Assembly: GCA_002151545.1 (NCBI GenBank)
Contig: CP021237.1
Coordinates: 3,534,001 to 3,598,000 of the forward strand
Direction of reading: 5' to 3'
Length of the DNA stretch: 64,000 nt
Source: Sphingobacteriaceae bacterium GW460-11-11-14-LB5
GTDB lineage: Bacteria; Bacteroidota; Bacteroidia; Sphingobacteriales; Sphingobacteriaceae
This document shows positions 16,364 to 24,324 of this stretch, piece by piece. The position numbers were made by a program, and so were the translations under genes. The notes beneath the pieces are model-generated. The model was not told the origin of the DNA. It was given only the letters and a program-made list of their open reading frames with translations, and ran no database searches. Each line of letters starts with the position of its first letter. Position 1 is the first letter of the stretch.

Positions 16364-19300
16364 TGTCCCAGCTTTTTCAAAGTCTGTGAATATTTGGATT
16401 TTGCCTCCAGATATATTTCATTGAGATCAAGGGCTTTTTGGGGCGATGGTGCATGTACGATTTTGAAAATATCTGGACGTCTTGCAACAAAAGCAGCTAA
16501 ATCGTCGTCATAGCGCCAAACCAATACCTGATAGCCTGCCTGTTTTAATGTTTCCCTTTTCAGCTTATCGTCATTAACGACAACACTGTTATCATGAGGT
16601 GTTCCATCGCAAAAAATAAGTACGTTAGGATGGTACATAAAATCAGGACGGACAAACATATCCTTAACCAAGGGTTGTGCTTGATCGGGTAATTTAAGGC
16701 CCTTGTTAAAGAGAAACCTCAAGAAGCGCTGTTCCGTTACACTATTCTCATCAGCACTCTTAGCTAAAAAATTATATTGTTGTTCATAATTGTCAAATAG
16801 GTTATTTGAGAGTATTTCCAAATTGGTTTTTTTTAACAGCGATAAACCGTCCCGAATGAGGTTTCTATCGATCTGACTATGATATGACTGGTTAAAATAA
16901 CTTAAAAGATCATCATAAGTTGCCGGAGTAAGCTCACCTTCCTGTTCTAGGTCATTTTTGAAGAAACACAAACGATAAGCTTCATCAATTAAATTATTGA
17001 AAACCCTAGGGTTATCAATAATTTGGGACAGCACACCCAAACTACCTTCAGCTGACTCATAAATTAGAATATTAGGTGCATTGATGTCCCCCATAACCGT
17101 AGCCCCGATTTCGTTCGCTTCTACTTGAAAATATCGTTCAATTGCACCCTTTAGTGCATACATAAAAGTGATCACCCCATTGCCCTCACCTTTCAGGCCC
17201 AGAGCTAGAACAGGTTGCAAATAAATTGCATTCGCGGTATCTGAGGTAAAAAGCTTGACATTTTTAACTTCATCCAAATGCGCATGTTCCTCCTGTTGCT
17301 TTTTATTCTGCCAATAACCATTTTGCAAATTAATTGTAAAACCATTATCTCTAGACGCTCGCCACTTCAAGTTCAATTTAAAGATCCTACAGGCAGGAAT
17401 ATAATGGACATGCAATAAATCCTCTCCACCAATCTTAACGAGTCCTTTTATGGTATTTTCAAAACCACCATCCACTGAAAAATAAGTTTGAATGTCATAA
17501 CCTTTGCGTGTGCGCTCTTCTTCCTGGCAGGTAATTCGCTGCATTTCGTAGGCACGTGTCTCACCCATTTCAATTAATGTCGTGTGAACATCCTTGTTCG
17601 CATCCAGCACAAGAGGCTCATTTACAATAGGATCTACTTCATAACCATATTGATCATTATAAAGAAAATATCCAGATTTCGGTGCGATTTTGGCTTTTTG
17701 TAATTTCAGTTCCGATTCAGAAAGTAAAATCCTGTCGATACGATACTTTGCGCCATCATGGTAAATAACATTTCTAGGACCAAATTCACTCAACGCTACA
17801 AATTTTGGTCTGGAAATAAATTCACCTCCCTGATCCTCGTTTTCCATGAAAGACCTGATTGGCAAACGTGTAAAATTGTAGCCAGGTAAAAAACCCTCGG
17901 CTGCAAGGTATCTGTAAGGATAGAACTCTGATTGATCCGTAATCGAATTACCTGTTTTATTTAATAGTAGATCACGTTGTCTCTCGCCTTGACGCAAACT
18001 TCTGTAAGCCTCTTTTTTCTTCTGGTGATCATCAGCATACACCCTATTCTCAATAATATTTGTGGCCTCCTTAATTTGACCTTGAGCAGTACGATAGAGT
18101 ATTCGCCAGCGGTTAAGAGCAGCATCCAAAGCCAGTTCAAACCCATCTATGTTCTGCAAAATCCATGAATCGGTAAACCATGCGGGTTTTCTTTTTTCAA
18201 CTTCATGAACAAAATAGCTATCGGCAACTACCTTTTTAAAAGTTGAGAGAATATCCTGTTTCTCTAATGAAGTGAGTTTGATTGATTCAAGGATCTCATC
18301 CTTCATTGGTAAAATCTCAACATTTGATGTATCCACAATATCACCAATAGATAATTTTAAATCACTTAATGCATGTCTGGTTAATACTGAGGCGTAGAGA
18401 TGACTCTTTAGTAAATCCTGGTTTAGCAAATCTATACGCGGGGCCGTAACTTTACCTGCGACCATATCTGCCGCATGCTTGAAATAGTGCCTATCATGTG
18501 CACTAAAATTAGAGCAATACACCATCACTAATGCTGCCTGACCGCTCCGTCCGGCCCGTCCGCTGCGCTGTGCATAATTTGCAGGCGATGGAGGCACGTT
18601 CCTCATATGAACAATGGAAAGGTCAGCTATATCAATTCCTAGTTCCATCGTAGGTGAACAGAATAACGCTGATATCTCACCAGACCGAAATTCTCTTTCT
18701 CGCAATTTTCTTTTTTCATTGGAAATCTGCCCGGTATGTTCTCTGCCCTCAATTGGCTTTAAATTATGGAAATCAGTTCTATAAAAACGCTGAAAATACT
18801 GGTTAGGCTTGAGCATTATTGGTTTATAGGAACGTACACGCACTAGATCCTGAGCAAGAGATTTCCCATCCCCGGCTTGCCATAAAATCATATCTGCTTT
18901 GAGCTGATAAACATTTACCATGTTTCCATTTTCAGCCTTAAGTTTCTTCGAAGAAAGCCAGCCTCCCTGAATGCTTAAGAAATCAAACAGGTTGTAAACC
19001 AATTCATCATAATCTGCTCGTTTGGGTAACTTAATTTCATGTGCATTTGCAGTCCTCTTGATATACCTGGCTAGCAAACTCTGTGCACCCCCACTTTCTG
19101 AGGCATGCCCCCTTGATGTGGAGCTGAGTTTCTCCAAACGTATAAAGACTGGAAGGTCCAGCCTTTCATTATCATCCAGAGTCCATGGCGCACGCAATTT
19201 TTCCTTTATTCTTTTTGCATTCTGAACTATTACCCCAGCATCCAGCATTGAAAAGCTTAGAGCATACGCTTTTCTAAAAAAGTCAAATAGTTGGGTCAAA

Positions 19301-21666
19301 AATTCCTCGCGCTCTTCAGCCGACATTGATGCCAAAAGTTTATTACTTTGCCATAAGCTATTATCAGCAGCAGATTCATTGACATACTTGTAGCCAATTT
19401 TCAGCAAACCACACTGTTCAAGATTCGGCAACACAACACGCCAGCTCCTTTTGAGATCCTGCAAGACCCGATAGGTTATAAAATCTTTAAAAGCATCCTC
19501 ATTTTCCTTCTTTGGACCAGGAAAATCGGCCGGATATTTAGCAAACTGATACTGGGATATACTCAAAGCATCAAAAATGCGCTCAGCGATATTCGTATAG
19601 TCCAACACATTATACCTATTTAAAGCCTCTGCAATGGCCGAGCGCAGCTGTCCGACCTTAATAAAATCATTAAAATGACCGGCCTGAAGAGAAGCATCCT
19701 GGCGATTATCAGTAAAACTCAATAATTTCTGCTGTCTTGCGGGCTCATCAAATGCTTTGAGTTGTAATATCGTTTCAAAAGAAAGTACCGTGGTTGCCGT
19801 ACTTCGCCCCTCTCCACCCAACTTCATCACCTTCATATATTCTCCAGACTGGGATTCATATATTATTCCTGATGAAGGGTCCAGCATTAAGGGAGCAGGA
19901 ATAAACCACCCTTCAAAACCAAGATTTTCATTTGAGGAAAAGTTACCCTGTTTATCAAAGAATATTCTCTTAGGCAATCTTTTTTCTCTGTCAGATTTCA
20001 ATCTAGCTAAACCATCCTTACGGACAGGTTGAAACCATGACTCTGGAAGATCATTACTATCCCGTTCTAAGTCCCAAATCAGTTCATCATCATCCTCATG
20101 CTGAATAAACAAATAGCCTTCCTCCGAACTGCCTTCGCTCTCCTCATCAAAGACATCATAAAATTCATTAGGTTGAATCTTTTGCACCGATTTTTCTAGC
20201 CTGACACAATAAAACTCATGCCCGGAAGAGCGACTAAAAACCAAAGGAAAAACCTTAACATCTTTATTTTCTGCATATAGTCCAGCATCCATAAAAAATT
20301 TCCTTGATTGCTGATCACCCAGTGTGCTGTAAACGGAGCCTGTTTGTGCAATGAACTGGTGAATGCGATAAGGTAAATAGTTTTTTCTTTTTTCAGCACC
20401 TTGATTTGAATTCAATAGGTTTGCCCACTCCAAGAGTTCTTCCAAATGCTTTAAAGTTTTACTTGGAGGTAAATCAGTTACTTCGGCTAGTAAGCTACTG
20501 ATGGCCGCAATCGTTGTAGGTTTCCGGCGCACATACCTTTCTTCTTTCTGTAACAATGCAATATTCTCTTCAATCCAAATTGCTGTCGGATGTACTTCAA
20601 AATATTCACCTCCCTTTGCAAAATCAATTTTGGCAATAGCAGCCTCTTTGAGTTCTTTAGAGTTAGGTACTATACCTGAAATACTCCTTATTAAATATTC
20701 ATTTACAATTTGTTCAACAGAAATAGCTGATCCAAAAATAGTAGTAGCTACATTTGCGACTGCTTGCTTTTGTTCATAAAGCGAAATGGCATCATCAGAA
20801 ACCATTGTTGCTGATGTGCCGATGCATATTATCCTATCTTGTGTGGCAGCTGATTTAATTCTTCTAATCAGTACCGAAACATCAGAGCCCTGACGTCCTC
20901 GGTAGGTGTGAAGTTCATCAAAAACCAAGTATTTCATGTTGGCAAGTATATTTCCCCTGATTTCAGAATCCTTCCCCCCCCTTGTCATCATCAACTCTAA
21001 CATCATGTAGTTAGTTAACAGAATATGAGGTGGATTTTTCCGTATCTCATCACGTTCTGTCTCGTCCTCTTGACCTGTATACTGTTTGTAACGAATAGGA
21101 AAACGAACCGGCGTGAGTTCCTGCAACTCTTTAATAATATCTTCAGGCCGCTTTCCATCCTTATTTATTTTTTCGTACACATTTCCCTCAAGATAACTGA
21201 TTTCAAACTTTTGAAGTTCCTGAAACTGTGAGTTAATAAGTGCATTCATAGGATAAACAACGATACCCTGGACCCGTCCGTCTACTGTCCTTTCCATGTT
21301 TAATACATGATTGAATATCGTCGCGATATACGTTAGAGACTTTCCTGAACCTGTGCCAGAAGTCACTACAAACTCTTTGTCTTCAACGCCTAACAGAATA
21401 GCTTCCTGCTGGTGACGATGTAGCCGATAGCCTTTGAAGATGTCTTTCATTTTCTGGTGAATCCGTCCTTGAACAACCAGTTCTTCAAGTTCAACACCAG
21501 GCTCAAACGTAGGATTAAATTGAATCAAAGGCTCGGGCCAAAGCTTGCCACTGCTAATTTCCCCCTCAACAAATGTATTAAGATCTTTATCTTTAATGTT
21601 TAAAAAACTCTGAATGTAATCTTTATAATTACCTATTAGTTTTTTATGAAAATTTAGAATATCCAT
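16360..21666 (-). CDS. Giant DEAD/DEAH helicase with DUF1998-like region and C-terminal nuclease domain
   Basis: This 1768-residue protein is the first gene of the operon. Walker A SGTGSGKS is at 103-110, DELH near 250, and motif VI QRSGRAGRSGQ near 1034. The region around 1490-1600 resembles DUF1998 (...LLSYFNQSYHSQIDR), but the cysteines that normally bind zinc there are replaced (TPATYDDLLSY). Residues about 1650-1745 look like a Vsr/DUF559-type PD-(D/E)xK nuclease: RPDF, IFCDGTPHD, KRETLKQAGYQVLVWRY. Size and order recall Druantia DruE and DISARM DrmA. It may track DNA and cleave foreign molecules. The nuclease assignment is by pattern only. Confidence 0.82.
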   Translation of the reverse strand: MDILNFHKKLIGNYKDYIQSFLNIKDKDLNTFVEGEISSGKLWPEPLIQFNPTFEPGVELEELVVQGRIHQKMKDIFKGYRLHRHQQEAILLGVEDKEFVVTSGTGSGKSLTYIATIFNHVLNMERTVDGRVQGIVVYPMNALINSQFQELQKFEISYLEGNVYEKINKDGKRPEDIIKELQELTPVRFPIRYKQYTGQEDETERDEIRKNPPHILLTNYMMLELMMTRGGKDSEIRGNILANMKYLVFDELHTYRGRQGSDVSVLIRRIKSAATQDRIICIGTSATMVSDDAISLYEQKQAVANVATTIFGSAISVEQIVNEYLIRSISGIVPNSKELKEAAIAKIDFAKGGEYFEVHPTAIWIEENIALLQKEERYVRRKPTTIAAISSLLAEVTDLPPSKTLKHLEELLEWANLLNSNQGAEKRKNYLPYRIHQFIAQTGSVYSTLGDQQSRKFFMDAGLYAENKDVKVFPLVFSRSSGHEFYCVRLEKSVQKIQPNEFYDVFDEESEGSSEEGYLFIQHEDDDELIWDLERDSNDLPESWFQPVRKDGLARLKSDREKRLPKRIFFDKQGNFSSNENLGFEGWFIPAPLMLDPSSGIIYESQSGEYMKVMKLGGEGRSTATTVLSFETILQLKAFDEPARQQKLLSFTDNRQDASLQAGHFNDFIKVGQLRSAIAEALNRYNVLDYTNIAERIFDALSISQYQFAKYPADFPGPKKENEDAFKDFITYRVLQDLKRSWRVVLPNLEQCGLLKIGYKYVNESAADNSLWQSNKLLASMSAEEREEFLTQLFDFFRKAYALSFSMLDAGVIVQNAKRIKEKLRAPWTLDDNERLDLPVFIRLEKLSSTSRGHASESGGAQSLLARYIKRTANAHEIKLPKRADYDELVYNLFDFLSIQGGWLSSKKLKAENGNMVNVYQLKADMILWQAGDGKSLAQDLVRVRSYKPIMLKPNQYFQRFYRTDFHNLKPIEGREHTGQISNEKRKLREREFRSGEISALFCSPTMELGIDIADLSIVHMRNVPPSPANYAQRSGRAGRSGQAALVMVYCSNFSAHDRHYFKHAADMVAGKVTAPRIDLLNQDLLKSHLYASVLTRHALSDLKLSIGDIVDTSNVEILPMKDEILESIKLTSLEKQDILSTFKKVVADSYFVHEVEKRKPAWFTDSWILQNIDGFELALDAALNRWRILYRTAQGQIKEATNIIENRVYADDHQKKKEAYRSLRQGERQRDLLLNKTGNSITDQSEFYPYRYLAAEGFLPGYNFTRLPIRSFMENEDQGGEFISRPKFVALSEFGPRNVIYHDGAKYRIDRILLSESELKLQKAKIAPKSGYFLYNDQYGYEVDPIVNEPLVLDANKDVHTTLIEMGETRAYEMQRITCQEEERTRKGYDIQTYFSVDGGFENTIKGLVKIGGEDLLHVHYIPACRIFKLNLKWRASRDNGFTINLQNGYWQNKKQQEEHAHLDEVKNVKLFTSDTANAIYLQPVLALGLKGEGNGVITFMYALKGAIERYFQVEANEIGATVMGDINAPNILIYESAEGSLGVLSQIIDNPRVFNNLIDEAYRLCFFKNDLEQEGELTPATYDDLLSYFNQSYHSQIDRNLIRDGLSLLKKTNLEILSNNLFDNYEQQYNFLAKSADENSVTEQRFLRFLFNKGLKLPDQAQPLVKDMFVRPDFMYHPNVLIFCDGTPHDNSVVVNDDKLKRETLKQAGYQVLVWRYDDDLAAFVARRPDIFKIVHAPSPQKALDLNEIYLEAKSKYSQTLKKLGQ

Positions 21667-21768
21667 GTATGGTACTTGTCCAGCGTGAGCGTTGTCATCT
21701 TGTTAAAAAGAAAATACGACCAATACCCAGATAACAACCGGGATTTTTAGCCTAATTTCAAATATATA

Positions 21769-21776
21769 AATTTAAA
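21769..21776 (-). promoter_or_regulatory. Possible promoter of the helicase operon, TATATTTG
   Basis: On the minus strand TATATTTG lies about 100 bases before the helicase start, at the edge of an AT-rich stretch. The match to TAnnTTTG is exact; the -33 region (GGTTTAATG) is weak. It would drive the five-gene operon to 7991. Confidence 0.4.
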
Positions 21777-21891
21777 CATTAAACCGGAGAAGGTTAAAAA
21801 GTAATTATACTTTACTATCCGATTTTAACCTCCGAAAATTTTCAGTGGTAAGACTCAAAAAATAGTCAAAACGAATCTTTGCTAGCCTAAT

Positions 21892-22092
21892 TTATTCTTT
21901 TCTGGCGAGCAATCTTTTAGCCCAGGAGGAACATTGTTGAGCAATAACAAGCTTGTTGTTGTGTATTTCAGTGAAAGTGACCCCTCTGTTTCGGGCCAAA
22001 CTGGCCACCAATTTGGTTACCGGATCATGCACATCTAAGTTCCTTTCCCTCTGAACAAATATACATTTCGGATCCAAATCCATTTTCCTCAA
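21892..22092 (-). CDS. Small hypothetical ORF
   Basis: This 66-codon frame encodes a basic, soluble peptide (…VTKLVASLARNRGVTFTEIHNNKLVIAQ…) that could start at the first or the fourth codon. I do not recognise it. It lies in the roughly 800-base gap between the helicase operon and the IS21 remnant, together with a possible promoter. It may be a small regulator, a fragment or chance; nothing else in 21667-22330 looks coding. Confidence 0.3.
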   Translation of the reverse strand: MRKMDLDPKCIFVQRERNLDVHDPVTKLVASLARNRGVTFTEIHNNKLVIAQQCSSWAKRLLARKE

Positions 22093-22330
22093 GACTTCTC
22101 AGTTCAATCTATCCTACTGCCAGATTTATCTTCAATTCAGACCTTCCTTAAGATCAAAATCCGCTCGCTTGCATCGGAACGCTTAAAAAAACGTCATAAC
22201 CCCTCCAAAATAGCGAAACGACAATAGTCTACTCCGAATTGTAGATATGCTCCCAGGAGCCTTTATTTTACGCAGAAACGAAAAGATTATTCTCAAAAGT
22301 AAGTCGTGAAAAAAGTTGATCGAAAGATCA

Positions 22331-22422
22331 GAGTGGCCAGTTTGCCCCGGAACAGGTGGTCACTTTAAAGCGAAATGGGGTGACAGCTTAAACCCGGAAC
22401 GGGCGGCCATTTTTGCCGAAAT
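22331..22422. mobile_element. IS21-type terminal repeats (remnant end)
   Basis: Four imperfect repeats about 23 bases apart begin at 22334 (TGGCCA), 22357 (TGGTCA), 22381 (TGACA) and 22404 (CGGCCA). They are interleaved with CCCGGAAC or CGAAAT. Such multiple terminal repeats are typical of IS21-family ends. They lie just downstream of the istB remnant, where the element's end should be. Confidence 0.6.
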
Positions 22423-22462
22423 GCCCATACCCAAAAAATGACGCTTTTTCACCCAAAATCGC

Positions 22463-23014
22463 CTATTCATAAACGTTTTCCTCCATTCTTTTTGGCCTGC
22501 TTTTACGCATCGATTCGCCGATTGCTTCTATCCTGTGAGCGTTGTGTACTATTCTATCTAGTATCGCATCAGCTATTGTTTTATCACCGATCATTTCAAA
22601 CCATGCACTCACCGGTAACTGCGAGGTAATTACTATGGAATTTTTTTCATGTCTGTCCTCTACGATTTCCATCAGCATCGCCCTTGACTGTGCATCCAGT
22701 GGATGAAGCCCAAAGTCATCGAGGATCAACATCTCCGAACGCTCAATCTTCATCATCTCTTTTACATAACTGTTGTCTGCTTTGGCCTGTTTTAATCTAG
22801 TGAACAATTTGGGAGTGCTCCAGTACAAAACCTTATATTCCAGTGCACAGGCCTGGTAACCCAATGCCGAGGCAAGGTAACTTTTACCAATACCTGTTGG
22901 CCCGGTTATAAGAACATTTTCATGTTTATCAACAAAACCACATTCTGCCAACCGCATGATTTGCGTCCGGTCAATACTCCTGTCGCGATGAAAATTAATT
23001 TGTTCAACAGATTT
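22463..23014 (-). pseudogene. istB: 5'-truncated istB of an IS21-family element
   Basis: The frame encodes the ATPase part of IstB, the transposition helper: Walker A GPTGIGKS, Walker B MLILDDFG, then SQLPVSAWFEMIGD and ILDRIVHNAHRI. An ATG at 22957 would give only 164 residues, against about 245 in the family. The frame stays open upstream to 23014 and still reads like IstB (INFHRDRSIDRTQI), so the first 60-70 codons have been lost rather than annotated away. No istA is present. The break lies against the end of the mcrC gene, which suggests that a deletion joined the two modules. Confidence 0.85.
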
Positions 23015-23073
23015 TTAGATATTGATTAAAAACAAATATAAGACAAAGATGGAAAATCCTTTAGAGGTGGCTT

Positions 23074-24324
23074 TTAAACCTTGCAATAGAAACCGATCGT
23101 CCGAGCAATATCCTTTTGCCATAGTGACACCCGCTGTGAGGGATACATTGAAATATCAAATTTCAGCCTGAGAACAGAACAGCGGTAGTGCCCATGTCCT
23201 GAATCCTCATGATGAAAATGGCCATCAACAAAGTTTTCGTCAGTTCCTGGATAACAGAGGATGGTGTGGTCGGAGCCGAAATATTTTGTGTACGCATACA
23301 TCTGTTGCAAATCGGTATAGCCAGGTTTATTGCCATTGGGTAGTTTCCATTTCGTATCCAGCACAAATGTCCGTTCAGCATTTTCGATCACTACATCGGG
23401 CCTGAGGTTAACCGGTCGTTTCCCAAAAAGCCTCCAGTAAGGTTTATTGGCCTGAGGTTTTATTGTTGCATCAACCAGATATTTTTTAAGGCTGAGATAA
23501 ACAAACTTTTCCCATAACCAGTTCATATCAAACATCAATGCCATTACTTGGTTCTTTCCAGAGTTTATATCAGGGTGATAATTAAGCAGTAAAAGCCGGG
23601 AAATCATGATCGCCTTTCGATAATGCTCATTTTTTCTGGAGTAAACAATCCTCTCAAATGTTTGTTCAGAAACCACGACATCGCTCATCTCGGGAAAATC
23701 CAGCAATATAGCATCCACTTTTGCAGTAATATGGTTTGTTAAACTCAATTTCTTAATCAATCTGAGAGCCTTATATATCAACTGATTGAGAAGATGGTGA
23801 GGATCGTACACGGTATAGTTTACAAAAAAACGCTCTTGATGTACAATATTCTTTGCAAGATGTTTCTGAAAAAGCAGTTTCCCTTTAAGTGATGTCGTGT
23901 TTCCTTCCTCCTTTCTGTATTTTTTTAATAATCCCTGATGGAGGATCAGCTGGACTTTCTTTATAAATTCCCAAATATATAAATCAAGAATACTATTCTT
24001 TTTCAGCTTCAGATCTGCCTCATCTGTAGGCATCACCTCTAGTGCCCCAACTTTGCGGAGCATATCAATGAGGATTTTTCTCCACTGTACCTCACTGCCA
24101 CGGTCAATTTTTGGCAAAACTTCAATATTTAAACCACCCAATGCAATTACCCCCACATATCCGCAGAATTTCACCCCCTTATGAATTAGGGAATAATATG
24201 GAACACCATCGTCACCTGCATGAAGCTGTAGACATTCGAGTTCTTTGGCGGACAACCGGCCTTCTTCAGGATGACCAAGCCGGAGACTTTCATGCTCAAA
24301 AACGGTAATTGTACGTTTAGTCAT
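23074..24324 (-). CDS. mcrC: McrC, nuclease subunit of McrBC
   Basis: This 416-residue protein is the endonuclease subunit of a McrBC-type, modification-dependent restriction system. The C-terminal half carries a PD-(D/E)xK site, RPDVV about 14 residues before the LDTKWK box. The N-terminal half matches the McrC 5-methylcytosine restriction subunit fold (RTITVFEHESL...). I place the start at the ATG of MTKRTITVF (24324), 11 codons inside the longest frame, because it overlaps the mcrB stop by 8 bases, a typical coupled arrangement. It needs the McrB GTPase to cut. Confidence 0.9.
   Translation of the reverse strand: MTKRTITVFEHESLRLGHPEEGRLSAKELECLQLHAGDDGVPYYSLIHKGVKFCGYVGVIALGGLNIEVLPKIDRGSEVQWRKILIDMLRKVGALEVMPTDEADLKLKKNSILDLYIWEFIKKVQLILHQGLLKKYRKEEGNTTSLKGKLLFQKHLAKNIVHQERFFVNYTVYDPHHLLNQLIYKALRLIKKLSLTNHITAKVDAILLDFPEMSDVVVSEQTFERIVYSRKNEHYRKAIMISRLLLLNYHPDINSGKNQVMALMFDMNWLWEKFVYLSLKKYLVDATIKPQANKPYWRLFGKRPVNLRPDVVIENAERTFVLDTKWKLPNGNKPGYTDLQQMYAYTKYFGSDHTILCYPGTDENFVDGHFHHEDSGHGHYRCSVLRLKFDISMYPSQRVSLWQKDIARTIGFYCKV

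Noticed and set aside
7991..21666. Canonical DISARM or BREX system
   Set aside because: drmB and drmC are missing for DISARM, and pglZ, brxC and brxL are missing for BREX; only the helicase, SNF2 and methylase components resemble them.
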